From Sphingomonas bacterium (lineage in GTDB: Bacteria; Pseudomonadota; Alphaproteobacteria; Sphingomonadales; Sphingomonadaceae): 64,000 nt of DNA. Location: positions 1-64,000 of the forward strand of contig NZ_JAQGLJ010000040.1 of assembly GCF_028292945.1 (NCBI RefSeq), written 5' to 3'. How positions within the stretch are numbered: the stretch's first letter is position 1; every line of letters starts with the position of its first letter. Both the position numbers and the translations under genes were made by a program. Below, piece after piece: positions 57,981 through 64,000 of this stretch. A model generated the notes under the pieces. It saw only the letters and a program-made list of their open reading frames with translations, was not told the origin of the DNA and did no database searches.

Positions 57981-58825
57981 AGCTCTTCCACCGCCGCCAC
58001 GCCGGCCGCTCCGTCCAGATAATCCACCGCAATCGCCGGTACTTGCCGGACGAAGTTCGTCAACGTCGTGAAGCCTGCTTCACCAAGGTTGACGTAGTTG
58101 GTCGACGCCTGTGTCAGCCGCACGAAGGCTTCGCTCGGCAGCATCGCGCGCGTTGCGAACGCCTCGCCGAAGCGCGGGAACAGCAGCAACGCCGGTCGCG
58201 CGGGTTCGTCCATGCGCGCAATCGACTGCGCGTCGGGAACGAGATGCTTGATGTTGCCCTTTGGCGTGTCGCATAGCAACGGGCCCCATCGCGGGTCCGG
58301 ACCTTTATCAAGCTCTTCCGCGACAGCTACGATGCTCTCATTCTTCAGGCTCACCAGTCGCGGATGAGGGTGCAGCATGCCGTCCGCAGCGAGCAGCGCG
58401 AACTCGTCCCCCAGCAGGCGCCAGCCACGCGCCATCAGCAGCGCCGCCAGCGTCGATTTACCCGCGCCCGATTCGCCCGTCATCACCACCGCACGCCCGT
58501 CGCGCTCGACAACGGAGGCGTGCAACAGCAGATGGCGACGCCAACCCAACGCGACCTGAAGGTTCATCGCCATTTCGGCCGCGAGCAGACCCTGCGCTAG
58601 GGGCAGCGGCAGCGCACCGGGAATGGTCAGGTCGCCGCCGATCGCCACCTGCGGTCGAAGCCATCGCCGCCACGGTCGCGGCGCTTCCAGCCGGACGGTG
58701 AAATCGGGCAGCGTCGGAGAGGGATAGCCGGCATAGAGCGCCCGCAGCTGCGACGTCCGCGCGTGCCACGCGGTGCCGATGCGAAAGCCGATCGGCCCGA
58801 CACGAAGCAGGTGCGCGTGCCTCAT
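57965..58825 (-). CDS. HprK-related kinase A
   Basis: A 286-residue P-loop protein of the HPr kinase-related type. Walker A is GESGAGKST at 117-125, Asp140-Glu141 in LLGDEFALL follow, and SLKNESIVAV carries a conserved basic segment. The N-terminal 100 residues are unlike HprK proper, and the usual HPr-binding signature is not obvious, so it probably phosphorylates another substrate. The gene order kinase, PqqD-like protein and nucleotidyltransferase matches the HPr-rel-A system known from comparative genomics but without defined product. It is separated by 13 nt from the PqqD-like gene. Confidence 0.88.
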   Translation of the reverse strand: MRHAHLLRVGPIGFRIGTAWHARTSQLRALYAGYPSPTLPDFTVRLEAPRPWRRWLRPQVAIGGDLTIPGALPLPLAQGLLAAEMAMNLQVALGWRRHLLLHASVVERDGRAVVMTGESGAGKSTLAALLMARGWRLLGDEFALLAADGMLHPHPRLVSLKNESIVAVAEELDKGPDPRWGPLLCDTPKGNIKHLVPDAQSIARMDEPARPALLLFPRFGEAFATRAMLPSEAFVRLTQASTNYVNLGEAGFTTLTNFVRQVPAIAVDYLDGAAGVAAVEELWSTH

Positions 58826-58838
58826 GCCCGCGCGACCC

Positions 58839-59108
58839 TCATGTTTGCGAAACCAAGCCCGCTTCCACCAGCTCCTCCAGCCGGGCCGTCAGCGCATCGT
58901 CCGTCACGTCGGGCAGATCGAACCGATCCGCCAGTCGCGCGCGCAGGTCGGCGAGGCTCAGCTCCTCCACGCCCAGCACGTCCAGCAGTTGGGGTGCCGG
59001 CTCGACCAGCAGATGGGTAAAACCGGACGCGCGGTGATAGACAGCGGTGAAGGGTTCCAGCTCGACCGCGGTCCACGCCGTGGCAGGGCCGGCGCGGTAG
59101 CGCGTCAC
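58839..59108 (-). CDS. PqqD-like HPr-rel-A system protein
   Basis: An 89-residue protein with the PqqD-type winged-helix layout: an N-terminal beta hairpin (WTAVELEPFTAVYHRASG), then helices (APQLLDVLGVEELSLADLRARL) and a C-terminal helix (DDALTARLEELVEAGLV). PqqD proteins are chaperones or recognition elements that bind the leader of a ribosomally made peptide and present it to a maturase. The GTG start is 28 nt after the small Tat-leader protein stop and 13 nt before the kinase gene. The obvious candidate client is that upstream protein; this is inference. Confidence 0.85.
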   Translation of the reverse strand: MTRYRAGPATAWTAVELEPFTAVYHRASGFTHLLVEPAPQLLDVLGVEELSLADLRARLADRFDLPDVTDDALTARLEELVEAGLVSQT

Positions 59109-59136
59109 ACGGACGCTCCGCGACGCGTCGGCATCG

Positions 59137-59529
59137 TCAGCCGCGCGGCATCTGCAACGAGGCGAAGCAGGTGAAGCCGCCCTGCCCGCGCTGAAGCCGG
59201 CGGATATAGTTCAGATAGGCGCGGTTGGCGTCGGCAGTGGTGCCCGGCAGCTGTTGCGAGCCGGCCAGCGCGCGCTTGACTTCCTCGCCCTTGAACGCGC
59301 GCGTCGGCGGCGCGAATGAGCCCGGCGTGCCGGCGGTCACCGTCGCGCCGTCGGCGGCGATATGGCTGCCGGCGCGCGCCGGGTCGGGCACCGGGATCTC
59401 GCAGGCTAGCACCGAGCCCGCGGTCTGCGCCAGTGCCGGGCGGATCGACAGCACCGCGCTGGCCCCTACTGCGCCGATCATCAGCGCGCGTCGTGACGCG
59501 CCTGTCTTGGTGGTGCCGTCGTCGCTCAT
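59137..59529 (-). CDS. Small Tat-leader protein, first gene of the HPr-rel-A cluster
   Basis: A 130-residue exported protein. The leader TGASRRALMIGAVGASAVLS has the twin arginines (13-14) and the hydrophobic core, with cleavage near PALAQ (about residue 35). The mature part is Pro/Ala/Gly-rich, has one cysteine near the start (LACEIPV) and one near the end (Cys121), a conserved-looking helix ANRAYLNYIRRLQRG, and a C-terminal GGFTCFASLQMPRG. I do not recognise a domain. It is the promoter-proximal member of the operon and could be the substrate handled by the PqqD-like and kinase proteins, or an unrelated periplasmic protein. Confidence 0.75.
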   Translation of the reverse strand: MSDDGTTKTGASRRALMIGAVGASAVLSIRPALAQTAGSVLACEIPVPDPARAGSHIAADGATVTAGTPGSFAPPTRAFKGEEVKRALAGSQQLPGTTADANRAYLNYIRRLQRGQGGFTCFASLQMPRG

Positions 59530-59625
59530 CGCCGTCCCTTTATGGCGCAAGCTGTTTCACAATCGTCAAGGACGGGCAAGGCGCGCGGTGGCGGCTCACC
59601 GGGCGCTGGTGTAGCAGCGCGGGAC

Positions 59626-60750
59626 ATGAGACCAGACCCACGATGGCCTGCAGCCCTGCTGGCGGCGGCAGGAACCGCGGCCGGCATCGTTGCCCTCGGA
59701 CTGCTCGCGCGCCGCCCCGCGCCCGCCGCGGCATCGCCGGCGCCCCGGCCCGGCAGCCCCGCGCTCGCCGATGTGCTGGACGCGGTGGCCGAGCCCGTGC
59801 TGCTCGTCGACGGCTTCGTCGTTACGCTCGCCAATCGCGCGGCCACCACCGTCATGGGCGCGCAGATCGTCGGCCAGGATGTACGCGACGCGATCCCGCA
59901 TCCCGACGCAGCCGAGCGGCTGAGCGATTTGGACGTCGGCGACCGAGCGCCCATCGAACTGAAGGGGCTTGGACCGCTCAACCAGCGCTGGGAGATGCGG
60001 GTCGCCGCGATCGGCGAAGGGCGGCGGCTGGTGCATCTGATGGATCATACCGAAAGCCACGCCGCCGAGCGGATGCGAACCGATTTCGTCGCCAACGCCA
60101 GCCACGAACTGCGCACCCCGCTGGCGGCGGTGCGTGGGTTCATCGAAACACTGGAGGAGGCGGGCGATGACGTGGAGGTGCGGACGCGCTTCCTGTCTAT
60201 CATGGGCGCGGAGGCGCTCAGGATGCAGCGGCTGGTGGAGGACCTGATCTCGTTGTCGCGCATCGAGGCGGAGAAGTTCCGCCTGCCCAGCGACGCGGTG
60301 GACCTGGCGGGGCTTGCCAAGGAAGTTCACGCCGAACTGGTCGCGGCCGGAGGAGGACGCGGCGGCGACGTGATCCTGGCGCTCGATCCAGCCCTTCCGC
60401 GCGTGATCGGCGACCGCGCGCAGCTGTCGCAGGTCCTGCACAATCTGGTCAGCAACGCGATGAAGTACGGGCGCGAGGGCACGCCGGTGAAGATCGCGCT
60501 GGACGGGCGTGGCGCGGATGTCCGTCTCGCGATTTCCGATCAGGGGGAAGGCATCCCGGCCAAGCACATCCCGCGCCTCACCCAGCGCTTCTATCGCGTC
60601 AACAAGGGCCGCAGCCGCTCGATGGGCGGCACTGGCCTCGGCCTTGCGATCGTCAAGCATATCGTCGAGCGCCATCGCGGCCGGCTGCAGATCACCAGCG
60701 AGGTCGGGATCGGCACCACGGTTGCGGTGATCCTGCAAGCCGTGTCATGA
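59626..60750 (+). CDS. phoR: Phosphate-regulon sensor histidine kinase PhoR
   Basis: A 374-residue kinase. A single N-terminal TM (about 8-28) is followed by a PAS domain (about 48-140), HisKA with His160 in VANASHELRTPLAAV, and HATPase with NAMKYGREGT, ISDQGEGIPAKH, QRFYRVNKGRSRSMGGTGLGLAIVKHI. The arrangement and the RFYRVDKxRSR-type motif are those of PhoR, which senses phosphate limitation through the Pst system and phosphorylates PhoB. Start chosen at the ATG of MRPDPRW, where the TM follows directly. No pst or phoU genes lie in the window. Confidence 0.88.
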   Translation: MRPDPRWPAALLAAAGTAAGIVALGLLARRPAPAAASPAPRPGSPALADVLDAVAEPVLLVDGFVVTLANRAATTVMGAQIVGQDVRDAIPHPDAAERLSDLDVGDRAPIELKGLGPLNQRWEMRVAAIGEGRRLVHLMDHTESHAAERMRTDFVANASHELRTPLAAVRGFIETLEEAGDDVEVRTRFLSIMGAEALRMQRLVEDLISLSRIEAEKFRLPSDAVDLAGLAKEVHAELVAAGGGRGGDVILALDPALPRVIGDRAQLSQVLHNLVSNAMKYGREGTPVKIALDGRGADVRLAISDQGEGIPAKHIPRLTQRFYRVNKGRSRSMGGTGLGLAIVKHIVERHRGRLQITSEVGIGTTVAVILQAVS

Positions 60751-60759
60751 AACCTTCAC
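60742..60759 (+). promoter_or_regulatory. Candidate Pho box between phoR and phoB
   Basis: GTGTCAT-GAAA-CCTTCAC approximates the two 7-bp half-sites with 4-bp spacer of the Pho box (CTGTCAT-N4-CTGTCAC), with one mismatch in the first and two in the second half. It overlaps the phoR stop and precedes phoB by 65 nt, which would allow autoregulation of phoB. The match is imperfect. Confidence 0.35.
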
Positions 60760-60823
60760 ACCGCCGGGGCAAGCGACAGTCCAGCCCGGGCCGTGGCTCG
60801 TAGCCAGCGAGAAACCCAAGGCC

Positions 60824-61516
60824 ATGATGCCGCCTCACATGCTCCTGGTCGAGGACGACCCGGCGATCGCCGAACTGCTTACATGGCATTTCAAGCGCGA
60901 GGATTTCGAGATCTCGCAGACCGGCGATGGCGAAGAGGCGCTGCTGCTCGCTCGCGAACGCACGCCCGACATCGTGCTGCTCGACTGGATGGTGGAAGGT
61001 TTGTCGGGGCTCGAGGTGTGCCGCCGTCTGCGCCGCGCGCCCGCGACCGCGAACGTACCGATCATCATGCTGACCGCGCGCGGCGAGGAGGAAGATCGGG
61101 TCCGTGGTCTGGAGACGGGCGCCGACGACTACGTCACCAAGCCGTTTTCGCCGCGCGAGCTGGTCGCCCGCGTCAATGCGGTGTTGCGCCGGGTTCGCCC
61201 CGCCTTGGCGGGCGAGGCGCTGACCTATGCCGATCTGGAGATGGACCTGGGATCGCACAAGGTGAAGCGCGGGGGCGAAACCGTTCCGCTGGGTCCGACC
61301 GAATTCCGGCTGCTCAAGCACTTTCTGGAGCATCCCGGCTGGGTGTTCTCGCGCGAGCGGCTGCTCGACGCAGTCTGGGGTCATGACGCGGATATCGAGG
61401 CGCGCACGGTCGACGTTCACATCCGGCGGCTGCGCAAGGCAATCAACCTGGGCGACAAGCCCGACATCATCCGTACCGTGCGCTCAGCGGGCTATGCACT
61501 GGACGCGGCGGGCTGA
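60824..61516 (+). CDS. phoB: Phosphate-regulon response regulator PhoB
   Basis: A 230-residue OmpR/PhoB-family regulator. Receiver pocket VEDD, phosphoacceptor Asp54 in VLLDWMVEG, switch residues in MLTARGEEEDRV, and Lys in VTKPFSPREL. The C-terminal winged helix contains LGPTEFRLLKHFLEHPGWVFSRE and RTVDVHIRRLRKAI, the PhoB recognition-helix pattern. It activates phosphate-starvation genes via Pho boxes. It lies 73 nt after phoR in the order phoR-phoB, the reverse of E. coli. Confidence 0.92.
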   Translation: MMPPHMLLVEDDPAIAELLTWHFKREDFEISQTGDGEEALLLARERTPDIVLLDWMVEGLSGLEVCRRLRRAPATANVPIIMLTARGEEEDRVRGLETGADDYVTKPFSPRELVARVNAVLRRVRPALAGEALTYADLEMDLGSHKVKRGGETVPLGPTEFRLLKHFLEHPGWVFSRERLLDAVWGHDADIEARTVDVHIRRLRKAINLGDKPDIIRTVRSAGYALDAAG

Positions 61517-61598
61517 TCCGGGAGCGAAACCAGCGCGATGCTCAAGCGTTGGAGGAGGTGCGCCGTCGAAGGGCGCTGACCCATCCGGAGTTTCCGCA

Positions 61599-62000
61599 AT
61601 GAAGTTCATCCTATTGGCCGCTACGGCCCTCCTCGCCACACCCGCGCTCGCGCAGACCACGACGATGCCGGCACCGGCGGACGCGACCATGCCGCAGACG
61701 ACGACGACGCCCGCGCCGGCCGCCGACATGCCGATGGCGCAGACGACCACACCGATGGCCGCTCCGGCGGACGGGACGGACCCGGTCGGTGGCTACGCCC
61801 CGACCGGCCCGGCAATCACGGGCACGGTCACGCCCGGCACCCCGGTCGTCTTCCGTCCGGCCATGACGCCCGATCAGGCGTTTCCCGCCCCTGCCCCGCT
61901 CGCCAGCTATCCGGTGTGCAAGAAGGGTGAGTTTGATAACTGCATGAATGGCCCGCGGTCGACCCATTCGCACGAGGTGCGCGGACGTCGCTCGCGCTGA
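61599..62000 (+). CDS. Small secreted Thr/Pro/Ala-rich protein
   Basis: A 133-residue exported protein. The signal peptide MKFILLAATALLATPALAQ is followed by a low-complexity Thr/Pro/Ala/Met segment (about 20-75) with imperfect repeats of the TTTMPAPADATM kind, and a more structured C-terminus containing two cysteines (PVCKKGEFDNCMNGPRSTH) that could form a disulfide. It matches a common sphingomonad type of short periplasmic proteins with no known function. It lies 82 nt downstream of phoB and may be read from the same transcript. Confidence 0.75.
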   Translation: MKFILLAATALLATPALAQTTTMPAPADATMPQTTTTPAPAADMPMAQTTTPMAAPADGTDPVGGYAPTGPAITGTVTPGTPVVFRPAMTPDQAFPAPAPLASYPVCKKGEFDNCMNGPRSTHSHEVRGRRSR

Positions 62001-62065
62001 GCGGTTGCGCGGTGAACCGGGCTGATTAAGGAGGGGCGCTTCTCACCGCAGGAGCGCCCTTTCTC

Positions 62066-62965
62066 ATGTCCATCAGCTTTGACGGCCGCGTCGCCATTGT
62101 CACCGGTGCTGGCGGCGGCCTTGGTCGCCAATACGCGCTCGAGCTTGCCCGACGCGGCGCGAAGGTCGTGGTCAACGATCTCGGCGGGTCGCGCGACGGC
62201 ACCGGCCATTCCGACGCGGCACTCAAGGTCGTCGAGGAGATCGAAGCAGCCGGCGGCGAGGCGATGTCGAACGGCGGCAACGTCGCCGAGTACGAACAGA
62301 TGGCCGACATGGTGGCGCAGGCCAAAGCCAGGTGGGGCGGCGTCCACGTCCTGATCAACAACGCCGGCGTGCTGCGCGACAAGAGCTTCACGAAGATGGA
62401 GCCGGCCGATTTCGAGTTCGTCGTCCGCGTCCACCTGATCGGCTCCGCCTTTGCCACCAAAGCGTGCTGGGACCTGATGCGCGAACAGAATTACGGCCGC
62501 ATCCTGATGACCGCGTCCTCGACCGGACTGTTCGGCAATTTCGGTCAAGCGAACTACGGCGCCGCCAAGATGGGCTTGGCCGGGCTTACCAAGACGCTCT
62601 ACATCGAGGGTGCCAAGAACAATATCCGCGTCAACACGCTGGCACCCACTGCTGGCACGCGCATGACCGAAGACCTGTTTCCCGCCGAGGCCTTCAAACT
62701 GTTCGGCCCCGAGAAGGTCGTGCCCGCCGCGCTGTTCCTGGTATCGGAAGACGCGCCGACCAATCAGATCGTTGCGAGCGGCGCAGGCGTGACGGGCGCG
62801 TGCTACGTCACCTTGACCCCTGGCAAGCTGTTGTCCGGCGACGACCTGTCGCCCGAAGGCGTCGCCGCGAACTGGGACGCGATCACGGACCGCACGGGCG
62901 AGATCGTGCCAAAGACGGGGGCGGAACAAGGCATGATGGCAGCGAAGGCGCTCCAGGGCGGCTGA
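62066..62965 (+). CDS. SDR family oxidoreductase, 3-hydroxyacyl-CoA dehydrogenase-like
   Basis: A 299-residue short-chain dehydrogenase. The NAD site is VTGAGGGLGR at the N-terminus, NNAGVLRDKSFTKM is the structural segment, and the catalytic Ser/Tyr/Lys lies in TASSTGLFGNFGQANYGAAKMG (Tyr-x3-Lys). The sequence NDLGGSRDGTGHSDAALKVVEEI is characteristic of the dehydrogenase domain of peroxisomal multifunctional enzyme type 2/17-beta-HSD4, so (3R)-hydroxyacyl-CoA dehydrogenase activity is the best guess. The C-terminal 60 residues are longer than in simple SDRs. A GGAGG-type ribosome binding site is present upstream. Confidence 0.9.
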   Translation: MSISFDGRVAIVTGAGGGLGRQYALELARRGAKVVVNDLGGSRDGTGHSDAALKVVEEIEAAGGEAMSNGGNVAEYEQMADMVAQAKARWGGVHVLINNAGVLRDKSFTKMEPADFEFVVRVHLIGSAFATKACWDLMREQNYGRILMTASSTGLFGNFGQANYGAAKMGLAGLTKTLYIEGAKNNIRVNTLAPTAGTRMTEDLFPAEAFKLFGPEKVVPAALFLVSEDAPTNQIVASGAGVTGACYVTLTPGKLLSGDDLSPEGVAANWDAITDRTGEIVPKTGAEQGMMAAKALQGG

Positions 62966-63131
62966 GTTGCGGACCGCCCAGCCGTGAGGCTTGTCACCGC
63001 AGGTCCGCACTTCGGCCCTGCAAGGGGCTCAGGTTTGTAGCCCGACGCGGGCCGAGTCGGGCACGCAAGTCGACGTGGGGAACAGTCTCATCAAAACCGA
63101 CCGTGGCACTCACTCACGCGTGACCGAGCCG

Positions 63132-63470
63132 TCAGTCCGCTTTGAGCGCCGCAAGCTCGTTGCCGCTCGGATCGCGGAAGTGGAAGCGTCGACCGCCCGG
63201 AAAGGCAAATACCTGCTTGGTGATGACTCCGCCCGCCTTGCTCACCGCTGCAAGGGATGCCTCGAGATCATCGACGCCAATCACCGCCAGCGGCGCGGAA
63301 CTGGCCTCGGCAGCGTCCGCCTGCAAGCCGATGTCGACGTCACCCGTCAACGTGCAGGAGTAACTTGGGCCGAAGTCTGCAAAGGCAAGGCCGAACGCAT
63401 CGGTATAGAAGGAGCGGGTTGAAGCCAGATCGGACGTCGGTAGCTCAACGAAGGAGATTCGAGGCATCAT
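63132..63470 (-). CDS. VOC (glyoxalase/bleomycin resistance) family protein
   Basis: A 112-residue single-module VOC protein. N-terminal ISFVELPTSDLASTRSFY is typical, followed by CTLTGDVDIGL, DDLEASLAAVSKAGGVI and HFRDPSGNELAAL, in which the terminal Glu is a metal ligand. Such proteins act as homodimers in isomerase, lyase or resistance functions, and the specific reaction is not predictable. Two adjacent ATG codons could serve as start. The gene is convergent with the SDR gene, and the 166-bp gap between them shows nothing recognisable. Confidence 0.85.
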   Translation of the reverse strand: MMPRISFVELPTSDLASTRSFYTDAFGLAFADFGPSYSCTLTGDVDIGLQADAAEASSAPLAVIGVDDLEASLAAVSKAGGVITKQVFAFPGGRRFHFRDPSGNELAALKAD

Positions 63471-64000
63471 ATACCTTCCCTGGATTTGTGCGGATTCTTG
63501 GTAGTCGGTTCAGAGCTGCTACACTGCGCGCCACCAGCGCCTGCGCCATTGTTGTTGCCTCCCAAATGGCTGACGGGCCTCGCGTGTGATTGCGATGAAC
63601 TCGCGGGCATCGATAGCCGAGGGCGCGATGCGGATACACCTCGGGTGTCGCGAGCGGTGTAGCTGCGGTGCAGTGCGTATCCTTTCCTTTTGGGGCTACC
63701 TTCCGCTCCGCCGCCCACAGGTCCACCAGGGCGGCATCCAGCATGATCCCGGCTACAATCCACGGCCTTCGTGGACGGGCTCTCAGGGCCGTTTGCGGGG
63801 CTGTACGGGGTCGTTCCACCGGGAACCGCAGCGGCTAGCCCCCCGCGCTCCTCCGCACGGGTTGACCGGCGCATGATCCGCCGATCCTCAGCTACTGTGA
63901 ATTGGTGCTGCCGATCGCGCAGGATGTCCTGCATCGCGGTTTCCTGAGCGGTTATCTCCATCGTGGACAGCCTCAGGGCGCGCTCCTGTGCAGCCTCGGA
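63467..64000 (-). other. Low-confidence tail: partial ORF and possible transposase remnant
   Basis: About 530 bp with no gene I can support. On the minus strand a frame enters from the right edge (AAQERALRLSTMEITAQETA, then QDILRDRQHQFTVAEDR) and stays open into Pro/Gly/Ser-rich sequence of doubtful reality. Near 63560-63640, minus strand, HRALGYRCPR in one frame continues as EFIAITREARQPFG in the next; this resembles the C-terminal end of IS3-group transposases split by a frameshift. GC content of third positions is lower than in neighbouring genes. It could be a decayed insertion. Confidence 0.3.

Overview
The window is a high-GC alphaproteobacterial chromosome segment, most likely from a sphingomonad. 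The evidence is an exosortase A (XrtA/PEP-CTERM) exopolysaccharide operon, TamA/TamB, RcnB-like and TonB-receptor genes, an HPr-rel-A/PqqD cluster, very GC-rich codon use, many GTG/TTG starts with 4-nt overlaps, and a candidate SOS box of the alphaproteobacterial type (GAAC-N7-GAAC). I could run no searches, so family names rest on motif recognition.

Layout. 1-1281: 3' end of a deoxyhypusine-synthase-like gene, a MAPEG protein and a small helix-turn-helix-like protein. 1429-13808 (minus): a tightly overlapped nine-gene XrtA operon, running from export lipoprotein, chain-length determinant, tyrosine autokinase-like ATPase, outer-membrane barrel and AAA ATPase to polysaccharide deacetylase, FemAB protein, glycosyltransferase, exosortase A and asparagine-synthase-like amidotransferase. 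A lone acyl carrier protein is divergent to it. 14272-19567: trxB, then a YdeP-type molybdopterin oxidoreductase with mobA and fdhD, and a cyclophilin. 19657-23217: a spore-photoproduct-lyase-like radical SAM protein, a quinone oxidoreductase and an aldehyde dehydrogenase. 23226-23748: a decayed vapBC pair. 23742-30052 (minus): tamB, tamA and a small upstream gene.

30118-31512 is a small regulatory island. It holds an FNR-type site near a tiny membrane protein, an S24/LexA-like repressor, and an SOS-type box in front of two small uncharacterised genes. 31608-33755 is a TonB-dependent receptor behind a Zur-like palindrome, suggesting zinc uptake. 33947-39070 is an acyl-CoA/CoA-transferase catabolic block (glutaryl-CoA dehydrogenase, two family III CoA-transferases, class II aldolase, orphan [2Fe-2S] subunit) interspersed with dispersed palindromic repeats. 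39196-42818: RcnB-like protein, prolyl-4-hydroxylase-like dioxygenase and recJ. 42907-42981: tRNA-Glu(UUC), followed by a duplicated hairpin element. 43317-45910: hybrid histidine kinase plus LytTR regulator. Then an M1 peptidase and a membrane protein fused to a SET domain.

49062-59529 is an unbroken minus-strand run. Read in transcription order it is: a Tat-leader small protein, PqqD-like chaperone, HprK-related kinase A, nucleotidyltransferase, glmU, glmS, ROK kinase, REC-GGDEF-EAL protein and CHASE4-type histidine kinase. 59626-61516 is phoR-phoB. The right end carries a small Pro/Thr-rich secreted protein, an SDR dehydrogenase, a VOC protein and a low-confidence tail.

The candidates I rate highest for under-described biology are the HPr-rel-A/PqqD cluster with its Tat-leader partner (57003-59529), the seven-TM/SET fusion (47799-48932), and the SOS-box small-gene pair (31012-31512). 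Two dispersed intergenic repeats also appear to have been captured as in-frame N-terminal extensions of proteins (XrtA and a CoA-transferase).
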